A DNA stretch of 64,000 nucleotides, from NCBI RefSeq assembly GCF_001641265.1, contig NW_020167539.1, positions 372,001 through 436,000 of the forward strand. Reading direction: 5' to 3'. Under the pieces are notes generated by a model, which saw nothing but the letters and a program-made list of their open reading frames with translations, made no database searches and was not told the origin of the DNA. The position numbers and the translations under genes were made by a program. Positions 31,844 through 41,809 of the stretch are shown here, piece by piece. Position 1 is the stretch's first letter. The number at the start of each line of letters is the position of its first letter. Source of the DNA: Pseudogymnoascus destructans. Lineage: Eukaryota > Ascomycota > Leotiomycetes > Thelebolales > Thelebolaceae.

Positions 31844-33670
31844 ACGTGCATGTATAACGAAAGTGCCAAACAAGTGAAAGTGCCAAAATATCGCGACTAC
31901 CCCATAAGAATTGCGATAAATCCACCACAACAATATAAATTAATTAAAACTACTCGGAGTCCTCTTCCTCAGACCTGTCTATTACAATCTGACAAGTGTG
32001 CGCATTGTGTCCAGTCTCACCACACTTGCCACAGCGACGTGCATGGGTTTCTTCCCTTGGCTTCCGACCACTACTTGCCCTTATTTCTTGCTCTACTTGC
32101 TGTACAACGTCCCTCTCATCCTGTAGCTCCTGTGCTACCTGTTGACTAAGTGATTCTCCTTGCTGTAGTCGTGTTTTTTTAGCTCTCCGGCCCTTGCTTA
32201 GCAGGTTTTGGTTCTCTGCTTTTAACAATGCTAATTGATGCATTATTTGCGATGCACCCTTTGTAAACTGGTCAACAGCTGCATAGATTGAGGTTGGAGA
32301 GCTATTTTGATGATGCGCAATTCAGTTTTTAATGAAAGTAGACTGTGATACAGCTTCAGTTGGGTTATTTGGTGTCTGAGAAACCCATGGTTGAGCGGTG
32401 TTTGGGCGAGAGGTTGGAGGTGTTGGCGTCTTAAACCTAAGGTCAAGTGTAGATATTACACTCTCAGGGCTAAATGGAAGAAGCCCAGCACCTCGGAACC
32501 CTCCCTGAATATTGCTTTCTGTCATTGCAATGTTAAATGCAGTGTGGAAGGCAGGAAAGAAGTCATCCTTAGTAATGTGAATAATATGAGCCCGCATCAT
32601 ATCTTCAATTTGCCGACCGTAAGCTCTCTTTAATGGGCCAAAACAGCCAACATCAAGTGGTTGGAGTATATGGGAAGAGTGAGCAGGCATACAAAGCGTA
32701 ATAATGTTGTGTTCTTTGCAGTACTCATCAAACTTGTCTGAGTGGTGGCTCTCATGACCATCAAGGACTAACAAGCGATAACCACCAACACTCCGGGGCT
32801 TTGTGTGCTTCTCAAAATGCTGAATCCAATCCATACCTCTCTCGTTTGTAGTCCAGCCATTTGCAGTAACAGCGATTACCCAATCTGCTGGAAATCCGCT
32901 ATTCTCATACCAAGATGCAAGGTGGTTTTTACCTGCCACAATGACAAATGGCGGCACTGCCCAACCTTGAGAACTAATGCCTTGGATTACTGTAACCCAT
33001 TCCCGATTGCCAGGCTGCACCTTTTTTGCCTTTGCCCGCCCATCTGAGCTCGTTACTACCGTTGCGCTTGAGATGACGCCCATCATAAACCCAGTCTCAT
33101 CAAAGTTGTAGATATCTGCATTGTTGATGCCATACTTTAGAATTGTGTTCCATACAAGCTCAAACCAGCCACGAATGACTTCTGGATCTTCGCACTTAGC
33201 CCTCTGGTAGTCGTATTTTTGCTGGAAGCGTGTCCGGAGCTCTACATGGCGCTTAACAAAGTTTGAAGCCCAACGTGACCCGACGCGTGGCGCGTCGCGT
33301 GTTGCAAGGTCGATTTGCCATATCTTCAACAATAGACAACTGAGGAGGGAACCCTTTAGAAGCTAAGTCAAGTATATACTGAACAAGAACTGATTCCTCT
33401 AGGTTACTTAATTTCCGTAAGTTGGCTTGGATATCGCGTCGTGAAGGTACGCCTTGTAAACGGTGACGTAGCTTGCGGTGGTCTACGGAATAGATCCTAG
33501 CTGCAACTCGAAGGCGCTTTGCATAGCTTGGATAGCTAGCACTAATTTGCTTTCATCATTTTTATGGCGCATGTTTTGTTGTGAAGGAATTTAACATTTA
33601 GTTGGGGGGGTTGGTCACCGCATGATTTTGGCACTTTCGCTTGTTTGGCACTTTCGTTATACATGCACGT
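31844..33670 (-). mobile_element. P5b: dead copy of the P5 pogo family
   Basis: 1,827 bp. Inverted repeats start ACGTGCATGTATAACGAAAG and contain two copies of a GAAAGTGCCAAA-type motif. It shares the TA at 31842-31843 with P4 and has TA at 33671-33672. About 85 percent or more similar by eye to the intact P5a at 34552-36412. Confidence 0.92.
31950..33572 (-). pseudogene. Broken P5-family transposase
   Basis: Colinear with the intact protein of P5a. Differences: about 13 bases are missing soon after the ATG (33570-33572), about 2 bases are missing near 33310, one extra A lies near 32328, and an in-frame deletion removes about 6-10 codons of the C-terminal helix near 32195. All three catalytic Asp codons remain (YNFDETGFMMG near 33090, LLVLDGHESHH near 32765, LQPLDVG near 32660). 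The CCHC knuckle CGKCGETGHNAHTC also remains. Confidence 0.9.
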
Positions 33671-33774
33671 TATTCCTCAGATCTCTGTGAACCTCCACAT
33701 AAGGATATCCTTGCTATAAGGATGCCACGCCCGGTCCCGAGGGCATCCTTATATTCAGGTTCAACTGTACTCTA

Positions 33775-34067
33775 ATTGGCTGGAGTGCATAGACGCACGA
33801 GTAGAAGTTGTTGGTTATGTCGCGCTTGCACTCAAGAAAGATGTCTCAACACCCGACGCATCAATGTTGAGCGGCTGACTTCAAAGTGTTCTGCTGCAGC
33901 CTTTAAGGTTGTAAATTGTCGATTGTTGTATGCCTCTATAGCTTCAGCTATATGCGCCTCAGTTTCCTGAACCTGAAGGCTTTTTTGTCTCGCCATTGTT
34001 GTTGTTTTTACAAGTTTGAAGTTACGAGGTGGGTTTTTGGTGACCATTACGCTACCATGACCATTAC
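33775..34067 (-). pseudogene. 5' fragment of another pogo-type transposase (P6)
   Basis: The minus strand reads MARQKSLQVQETEAHIAEAI from an ATG at 33994-33996 (another in-frame ATG is at 34045-34047). It then gives a psq-type HTH (TLKAAAEHFEVSRSTLMRR) and breaks off after about 60 residues where P3's flank begins. Upstream, at 34041-34067, is a direct pair GTAATGGTCA on the minus strand, like the paired sites in the other pogo ends. Confidence 0.6.
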
Positions 34068-34079
34068 ACCACCTCCAAC

Positions 34080-34549
34080 GCTATGCGCAGCTATGCTTCC
34101 TGCAACAGACGCAGCATCAGAATGGCCACATACTCTAATAGAGCATGACATTTTTAAGAAAGTATTTGTAAACAGCAGTCCTCTAGATTTTCAGACACTC
34201 CACAAAGCAAATACAGTGCTCTCTTCTACAATAAGTCGTGGCATTATTAATATATATCCATAAGTTAGCAGATGAGACGGAGAAGCTCAATACACGCCAG
34301 ATGCTGCAGCAAAGAGAAACAGATAGCTTACGCTCAATTATCCAGAAACACTGAGAACAGAGCAAGGGCAACAGAGCAGTTTTGAAGGGTCAATTCCATT
34401 TCTCTACTAAGAAGCTGCGGTCGCAAGTGGCAGAAGAGGCAGCAACAGCAACACAAAAGTCGAAAATATCAACAACACCACAAGTTACAATATCTATAAT
34501 TGATTTAATTGATGAGGGGAGTGTGGAGGATCTATATGATAACTAGTGA
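34080..34549 (+). pseudogene. C-terminal fragment of a Fot1-like transposase
   Basis: Read with one frame change, it gives SSPLDFQTLHKANTVLSSTI, then KLADETEKLNTRQMLQQRET, then KLRSQVAEEAATATQKSK. This resembles the helical tail with a terminal acidic segment found after the DDE domain in Fot1 proteins. The DDE core is absent. Orientation is opposite to the adjacent HTH fragment, so the two are not one gene. Confidence 0.45.
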
Positions 34550-34551
34550 TA

Positions 34552-36412
34552 ACGTACATGTATAGCGAAAGCGCCAAACAAGCGAAAGCGCCAAAATGAT
34601 GCGGTGACCAAACCCCCCAACTAAATGTTAAATTCCTCAACAACAAAACATGCCCCATAAAAACGATGAAAGCCAATTAGTGCTAGCTATCCAGGCTATG
34701 CAAAGCGACCCAAAGTTACGCCTTCGAGTTGCTGCTAGGATCTATTCTGTGGACCACCGCAAGCTAGGTCGTCGTCTAGAAGGTGTACCTTCACGACGCG
34801 ATATCCAAGCCAACTCACGGAAATTAACTAACCTAGAGGAGTCCGTCCTTGTTCAGTATATACTCGACCTAGCTGCCAAAGGGTTTCCTCCTCGGCTGTC
34901 TGTTGTTGAAGATATGGCAAGTCGACTACTTGCAACACGCGACGCGTCACGCGTTGGGTCGCGTTGGGCTTCAAACTTTGTTAAGTGGCGTGTAGAGCTC
35001 CAGACACGCTTTCAGCGCAAATACGACTACCAGAGGGCTAAGTGCGAAGATCCAGAAGTTATTAATGGCTGGTTTGAGCTTGTGCGTAACACAATTGCGA
35101 AATATGGTATCGATGAAGCAGATATCTACAACTTTGATGAGACTGGGTTTATGATGGGCGTTATCTCAACTGCTATGGTTGTAACAAGCTCAGACGGGCG
35201 GGCAAAAGCAAAGAAGGTACAGCCTGGTAATCGGGAATGGGTTACAGTAATCCAAGGCGTTAGTTCTCAAGGTTGGGCAGTACCACCATTTATCATTGTT
35301 GCAGGCAATAACCACCTTACATCTTGGTATGAGAATAGTGGATTTTCAAGCGATTGGGTGATTTCTGTTACTGAAAATGGCTGGACTACAAACGAGAGAG
35401 GCATGGATTGGATTCAGCACTTTGAGAAGCATACAAAGGCCCGGAGTGTTGGTGGTTATCGCTTGTTAGTCCTTGATGGTCATGAGAGCCACCACTCAGA
35501 TGAGTTTGAGGAGTACTGCAAGGAACACAACATTATTACGCTTTGTATGCCTGCTCACTCTTCTCATCTACTCCAGCCACTTGATGTTGGCTGTTTAGGC
35601 CCGTTAAAGCAGGCCTATGGTCGGCAAATTGAAGATATGATGCAGGCTCATATTTCTCATATTACAAAGGATGACTTCTTTCCTGCCTTCCACGCTGCAT
35701 TTAACACTACAATGACGGAAAGTAACATTCGAGGCGGGTTCCAAGGGGCAGGGCTTCTTCCATTTGACCCTGAGAGAGTGATATCTACACTTGATCTTAA
35801 GTTAAGGACACCAACGCCTCCAAGCTCCCGCCCAGGTACTGCTCAACCTTGGGTTTCTCAGACACCAAACAACCCAATTGAAGCTATGTCACAGTCTACA
35901 TTTATTAAAACTCGGATTTCACACCATCAAAATAGCTCTCCAACCTCAATCTATGCAGCTGTTGACCAGTTTACAAAGGGTGCATCGCAAATAATGCATC
36001 AATTAGCACTGCTAAAGGGAGAGAACCAAAACCTACGACAGGCAAATGAAGTACTAAGCAAGCGCCGGAGAGCTAGGAAAACACGACTACAGCAAGGAGG
36101 ATCACTTAGTCAACAAGGGGCGCAAGAGCTACAGGATGAGAGGGATGTTGTGCAGCAGGTAGAGCAGGAAATAAGGGCAAGCCGTGGTCGGAAGCCAAGG
36201 GAAGAAACCCGTGCCCGTCGCTGTGGCAAGTGTGGTGAGACTGGGCACAATGCGCGCACGTGTCAGATTGTAATAGACACCTCTGAGGAAGAGGACTCCG
36301 AGTAGTTTCAATTGATTTCTAATGTTGTGGTAGATTTATCGCAATGTTTGTCGTGAGGGTAGATAATTTTGGCGCTTTCGCTTGTTTGGCGCTTTCGCTA
36401 TACATGTACGTT
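34552..36412 (+). mobile_element. P5a: complete, apparently intact pogo element
   Basis: 1,861 bp. Inverted repeats of about 45 bp start ACGTACATGTATAGCGAAAG and hold two copies of AGCGAAAGCGCCAAA. TA duplications are at 34550-34551 and 36413-36414. It contains a single uninterrupted transposase gene. Confidence 0.94.
34650..36305 (+). CDS. Pogo/Fot-type transposase of P5a, 551 aa, intact
   Basis: ATG at 34650, 98 bases inside the left end. HTH at about residues 5-45, CENP-B-like second DNA-binding region at 65-125, DDE domain with D163 (YNFDETGFMMG), D276 (LLVLDGHESHH) and D312 (LQPLDVG), spacing 35 between the last two. A coiled, basic helix (about 455-510) leads to a C-terminal CCHC zinc knuckle at about 525-538 (CGKCGETGHNARTC) and an acidic tail. 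No stop or frameshift. This is the likely source family of P5b and a close relative of P4. It could be active. Confidence 0.94.
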   Translation: MPHKNDESQLVLAIQAMQSDPKLRLRVAARIYSVDHRKLGRRLEGVPSRRDIQANSRKLTNLEESVLVQYILDLAAKGFPPRLSVVEDMASRLLATRDASRVGSRWASNFVKWRVELQTRFQRKYDYQRAKCEDPEVINGWFELVRNTIAKYGIDEADIYNFDETGFMMGVISTAMVVTSSDGRAKAKKVQPGNREWVTVIQGVSSQGWAVPPFIIVAGNNHLTSWYENSGFSSDWVISVTENGWTTNERGMDWIQHFEKHTKARSVGGYRLLVLDGHESHHSDEFEEYCKEHNIITLCMPAHSSHLLQPLDVGCLGPLKQAYGRQIEDMMQAHISHITKDDFFPAFHAAFNTTMTESNIRGGFQGAGLLPFDPERVISTLDLKLRTPTPPSSRPGTAQPWVSQTPNNPIEAMSQSTFIKTRISHHQNSSPTSIYAAVDQFTKGASQIMHQLALLKGENQNLRQANEVLSKRRRARKTRLQQGGSLSQQGAQELQDERDVVQQVEQEIRASRGRKPREETRARRCGKCGETGHNARTCQIVIDTSEEEDSE

Positions 36413-36414
36413 AT

Positions 36415-37458
36415 AGATGAATTAGGATGGTAGTAATTGAATATTTTCGATTTTTTGAAGGTGGTGGTATTTTGATGGCGCGGACTAGCCCCACTACCCC
36501 CACTACACCATACCCCCCATTACACCACGACCTACGTTATTTGAGTATGAGTATGAGTACGAGGATTTACTATACTCATGAGTATGAGTACGTGCTAATA
36601 CGCATGAGTATACTAGAGTTTCTAACCCTGAAGACACTTTAGAAGCATACACTGTAACTGTAAATAATCCATTCCCATATGCAGCCATCCATCATCCGCA
36701 AAAAAACTAGCTATAGTTACATCCTTAAAAATAATCGCCAAAAAAACATCGACAATAGAGAGACAAAAACAAAACCTTCAGGGTATTTCGTTAGTACATT
36801 ACATGCCAAACCTCTCCCCATCCTCCCTTCCCCTTCCTCCTCTCCCACCATCCCGCCAGTTCCGCCAAAAATTATACCCACTCCCCAATTCATCCTCCAC
36901 TCCCACCTCCGTCATTGAAAACACGTCCGCAAAAACAAGAAAAACAAAAGTCCACCGAGTCATCAAAAACATCGAGCGGAATCCCTAAAAGGACCGCGAT
37001 TTGTGCATGCGCTATGATGTGCGAGTAAAATAAGTAAAGACGCAAATCCAAACGACAAAAACAGAAACCCGAAAATAAGTAGGTATGTGAGGAGCCGAAA
37101 CTAGGGTGCGCTTTTTGTGTGATATAGAGGGTGATAGATGTGATCGAGGTAGTCGGGCGGTGGGTTGTGTGGAGTTGAGGTGGCCCTTTTCATTATGAGG
37201 AAACGTAATAGATGTCGGTGGTTGTTCGGGGTCTCGTGCGTGTATATCATCAATATAATAATCGGAAATTTTGGTGTTATCGTAGTAAAGTAGGGGTGAG
37301 TGGGTAAGTGAGTTGGTGTTGGTGTTGGTGTATAGACTTCTTGTATAAAATCTCTCATCTTCGTCTTTATCTCCGTCGACGACGTCGTAGCGCTAGGCAC
37401 TGTCTATGCATGCCTGTGTGTATTTGGTTCTTCGGATTTCCACATCTGGCAGTTCAAA
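36415..37458. other. No gene seen; 3' side of the C2H2 gene
   Basis: Includes short repeats (CCCCACTAC at about 36490 and TATGAGTATGAG at about 36540-36610) and TG-rich DNA at 37290-37335. Part of 37000-37458 should be the 3' UTR of the zinc-finger gene on the minus strand. Confidence 0.4.
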
Positions 37459-38949
37459 TCAAAGATTCTCACACCTCGCACTAGGCAACTGCATACTCGG
37501 ATCCTCAAACGCCTCCATCTTCAGCTGCCACGGATCATTCAGCCCCGCACTCGTATACGAGTTAATCGCACTAGCCAACTCCACCGGCTCTTGAAACGGC
37601 GCCTGCGCGTACCACTGCTCCTGCGGCGTCTGGTACTGCTGCTGCTGCTGTGGTGTTGGGACTACCTGCTGCACCTGCAGCCGCTGGTATTGCACAACTG
37701 GCACCTGTTGGTGCTGCTGTTGCTGATCGATGGGAGAGGGCTGGTGCGCTGGGTATTCGAATTTCTGAATCGGTTGCTGGTGTGCGTAATACAGCTCTGG
37801 CGGCGGAGGCGTGCGTGCGGATAACGCGGAGTAAGTATCTGAACCTGCGTAGACGGAGGCGGGGAGGGGTTGTGTCGTATATGGGATTTGGAGATCTGGG
37901 ATTTGGAGATCTGGGATTTGGCGAGCGATGTAAGTCTGTATATGGCTATTGGGGTTTGTGTTCATGGTAGCCACGCCGGGGTTATTTTGTTCAGGGATGA
38001 AGTAGGGGTGTTGGTGTTGTCGTTGCTGCTGCTGGATCAGATCTTGTGGGTGTCTCTGGTCCTGAAGAGAAAGAGAGCGGTGCTGATAGTGCTGCGGGCT
38101 CTCCGAGAGGCTGTGGCGCGGGGGATAGACGTCGGTGGTTACGTAGGGTTGAGAGTTTGCATTATGGTAATGCCCGAAATCAGCAAAGGATTGCGAGCGG
38201 TGGGTGGCTTGGTGGTGGCTCTGCATGACGCTGTGGGTGATGACTGTGTTGAGGTCCTGGGGCCAGTGGGCCTGCATCACGAGCTGGGGGGTTGATGGCG
38301 ATTCTCCCATGTCGGAGTCGGAGGTGTCGCCGTCTTCTAGCTCGGAGGAGTTGACGCCTCCGCCGCGCTGGTGTGAGCGGCGCTGGTGCTTTACCATTGT
38401 GGTTTTGCGGCAGAAACTGGGTGAGCATTAGACGGTTGAAACGGGACACTGGGGGGATGGGGCATACCTCTTCAAGCAGCCTTCGTGGGCGCATTTATAC
38501 GGGCGTTTGCCGGTGTGGATACGTCGATGGCGAGCGAGACTCGATGACTGGGGCGGGTTAGAAAGATGGGCAAAAGGTAAGGATGGTTGGCACCCACGTC
38601 TGAGAACCGTTTGCCGCATTCTAATTGCTGGCATTGGTGCGGCTTCTCGCCGGTGTGTGTGCGAATATGGACAGTGAGGGCGCTCCTCTGGATGAAGCTC
38701 TTGTTGCAGCCGGGCGTCAGGCAGGAGTATGGGCGTTCATTGGTGTGGATCCTGAAGTGTCTCTGCAGGTCGGATTTTCTGTTGAAGTTCTGTTTGCATG
38801 TCCATTAGTATGCCGTCACTCCACCAGGACTCTGGGGCGTGGTGCGAGTCCGCACAAACGGCGACTCGACTCACCTTCTGACATGACGGCCACTCGCACT
38901 GGAAGGGTCGAACAGTGGGTTCATTCTCAACCAGCTCCATGAGTTCCAT
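37459..38949 (-). CDS. C2H2 zinc-finger transcription factor, four exons, 434 aa
   Basis: Nuclear DNA-binding regulator by family. Exons on the minus strand: 38949-38875, 38789-38598, 38547-38468, 38416-37459. All three introns (85, 50 and 51 bp) have GT...AG ends and splicing gives an unbroken finger array. Residues 17-150 hold four to five tandem C2H2 fingers with HTGEKP-type linkers (FQCEWPSCQK, YSCLTPGCNK, HQCQQLECGK, YKCAHEGCLK, FCRKTTMVKH). The remainder is a Gln/His/Pro-rich, probably disordered activation region with a short tandem DLQIP repeat (near residue 300). The Met at 38949 starts MELMELVENEPTVRPF; the second Met at 38940 is an alternative. It looks intact. The specific regulon cannot be read from the sequence. 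Confidence 0.88.
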
Positions 38950-39801
38950 TCTAGATCCTCAGCGGGTTGATAAGTGGTATGAGATGCTCTCGACTGGAGG
39001 AGGTAGGTGTTTGCGGTCTGCCTCAAGACGAATCTTACGGGTTTGGTGGTTGGGGGTTGGTTTGGGCGAGCACGGAAATAAATGGGGATCTCTGCTTGTA
39101 TTATAAGAAGCAGGTTCGGGGTATATAGCTCAGTTTCTCTGGGTCGTCATGTGGCGGGATTGCTTTTTAGACCAGAGCAGCGTGGCTATCCGCAAGCCAA
39201 AGCCATCAAGAGTGGATCTTTCCAGAAGGAGGGAGGGGCGGGGGGTGGAGACGTTTGGGAGAGGCACAGCACGGTAGATGGAGGGGGGGGATGGAGATGG
39301 AGATGGAGGTGGAGGGGACGGGGGGTAGGAGGGCAGGAAGTGGGTTGGGACTAGGGGGACAGGAGGAGTTGGATTGGAAATGGGGTTGGTTTGGCCATAG
39401 TCCTAAGACGCTCTAGTAGGACACTCTAGTAGGTATTATGGAAGGGGTGGAAGGGGTGAACTAGAATCGATCGTGGCCTGTCCCTGTCTCTGTCCCTGCC
39501 CCTGCCCTTGTCCTTCTATATACTATTACGCTAAGGGTATATATGCGCATCCCTGTCTATAGCCGCCTGAACTCTAGTGGTGTAGGGAGGGTGTAGGGTG
39601 TAGCGGGGGGCTGTCTGTCTGCCCTGCCTGCCCTGTCATGTCATGTCATGTCAACTGCAAAACCCACATGTGCAGTTTAGTGTATGTAGTGTGCCATATA
39701 GTGGTACTAGTAGAGCCAGTAGAGCTAGTAGAGCCAGTAAGTAGCATTCACTCTTCCCCTTACTAAAAATCCAATACACAATCCCAAATCCAATGCTCTA
39801 T
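38950..39801. other. Upstream region of the C2H2 gene, simple repeats
   Basis: G-rich GGAGATGGAGATGG-type repeats at about 39285-39330, TGTCCCTGCCCCTGCCC at about 39479-39512, and TCATG repeats at about 39636-39652. No gene is seen. Confidence 0.5.
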
Positions 39802-40702
39802 TAGAGCAATTTAGCAACTGAATTACTGATGCACTTTTAGCGTGTGACAGTAACCAGGGCCCCTGCCCCTCTATTCCAAAACCAGCGCTAGGTGTTAGCA
39901 TACAAGGAGGATGAGGGCAGGGGGAGGTGCTCCTGCTGTTACTGCTCATTGCAGCAACAGCCTAGGCAGCAACGATGTATTTTCACCACCTAATTAAGCA
40001 GTAGCAGCAGCAGTTGCTACGAGTGGTTCAGCTAGTGTTCATTTATAAACACTAGTCGTTCTACCTAAGGGATCTGCCCCTAGGTAAAGCGTAGCGCCTG
40101 TTCTGGTTTATAGAACAGGAACTACACTAGCTGATTCCCCTGCTCTATATTGAGGAGGTGACTTAGCAGAGCCATCTAGCACTAACTATAGAGACTGCTC
40201 TCTATGTTGTCTATGCTAGACTTACCTAGGCTGCTAGGTCAGCCTCTATTATGTCTTTAGATGCTCTAAGGCCTAGCTTAGCACTATGTTTAATGACATA
40301 GTGCTATTCCTTGCAGCCTAGTTTAGACCGACTCTCTAGTAGCACTACTAGCTGACATACGATTAGCTAGCAGAGTTTGCTACTAGGGTCAAGAGGGTCT
40401 GTAGGGTTAGGGAGGTCTAGGGCTTTGTAGATGGCACTTTCCATCCACATTGCCAGCCAAAAGGCAATGTGGCTAGAGAGCTGTGTTCTCTAGGCACAAG
40501 CACCTTTATAGCGTTAACTAGCAAGCCATCTGTACCCTAGACAGCGTGATCAGCTTGCTTGTAGGGCCATTTGCTAGCCTAGTTAATGACTAGGCTATAT
40601 AGCGTAAGTCTGGCTATGATGTAGCTATCTGTAAGGTAAGTCCCCTCTTCCCCCCTCTTGTGACTAGTGCTAACCTCTTAACAGATCATAGAGGGTCTCA
40701 TG

Positions 40703-41035
40703 ACCCTCTATGTCTTTAGCGACCTAGCCTATTCAGCTGCCTTTAGCACTATATGCCCATTTAAGCATCCGCTTCGGTGGTTTAGCTTGCCTAAGGACTA
40801 GTAGTGATGGAACGCAACTCTGTCCTCTATTAGGATTGAGGTTAAGAGAGTCTTTGGCTCTGTCTAGTAAAGCTGGACATATACTGCCTTTAGCAAGGGG
40901 CTAAGGGCTGGTATGTAGCCTGTCGCTACCCACTGTGACATGGGTGTCTTGCTCACAAATGTTTAGACATGCCTATAGGGGCTAGAGCAGAGGAACCAGT
41001 TTTAATTAACTCTACCTACAGTAGAGTCCTATTTA
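40703..41035 (+). pseudogene. DDE_4-family transposase C-terminal remnant
   Basis: One frame, read through stops, gives LYVFSDLAYSAAFSTICPFK, WNATLSSIRIEVKRVFGSV, TAFSKGLRAGM and GVLLTNV with PTVESYL. This is the order seen in the C-terminal half of DDE_4/Harbinger-type transposases, including the Asp of the GDxAY motif (here SDLAY) and the Glu region (IEVKRVFG). Stops are TAG, TAA or TGA, many at plausible Trp or Gln codons. A possible GT-AG intron (GTAAGTCCCC ... TTAACAG, about 40638-40685) precedes it. It is recognised from remembered family patterns. Confidence 0.65.
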
Positions 41036-41809
41036 TCATAGGTATGTACATCCCTATTGTCCCCCCTCCCTCTAATTCCCCTCATAATTCACCCTCTACT
41101 ACATCATTGTTAGCATCTATGAGATATTGTCGTTAACAGTGCTAACCTTAGACTCTAGGTCCTTAAGCTGCTTCTTGACAGTAGCATCCTTTTCCTCCCT
41201 CTCCTTCTCCTTTAGGCTGCTGCCTATCCAACTAACAACCCTCTTAACAATGCTAAAGAGGCGTTCAAGTCCTATAGCAACAGGATCCCACTTAAGGGCT
41301 ATAACTAGTGCTAGGGCAGCTAGTCATCATCATTGTAGGGTCTAGGGTTGTGGGGTTTAGGATCTTAGGGGCAGTGCTGCTCTTGTCCTCCTCGTCCTCT
41401 TGCTAGCGGGCATAAGAAGCAGCTCTTAAGAGCTGCGTCTTGTCTGCCTAGAGCATAAGAGAGGCCTGCTACTAGGCTGTTAATGTAGTTGTCTCTACAT
41501 TAGCAGTGCCCTATGCCTCTTGCTAAGCTGCTTAACCTCCTCTTAAGCATTAAGCATAGTGATCTAGGAGTCTAGAGCGTATGTTATGGACAACTAGGCA
41601 TCTTGCTTACTGCTATTAAGATTAGCGATACATGCCCTATGCTCTTAGACAAGCTTAGCTACAGCCTAGTGAAGCATTTAGTGCTCTTTACCTCAGTCTG
41701 CTATAAGGCGCTAGGCAATCCGCTCCTAAAATGCTTAGTTAGACTAGGCTGTATGTGGCCTGCTACTCGATGCAGAGCCACATAACAAAGAGCATGTCCT
41801 TAGCAGTTA

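Larger units (their letters stand above)
28208..33767 (+). mobile_element. P3: dead pogo element containing two later insertions
   Basis: Ends are CAGTTGAACCTGGATATAAG at 28208 and its inverted copy (one mismatch) ending 33767, with TA outside (28206-28207 and 33768-33769). Both ends carry further ATAAGGAT motifs. The original element is 28208-29984 plus 33671-33767, about 1.9 kb. P4 (29985-31841) and P5b (31844-33670) inserted near its 3' end. Confidence 0.88.
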
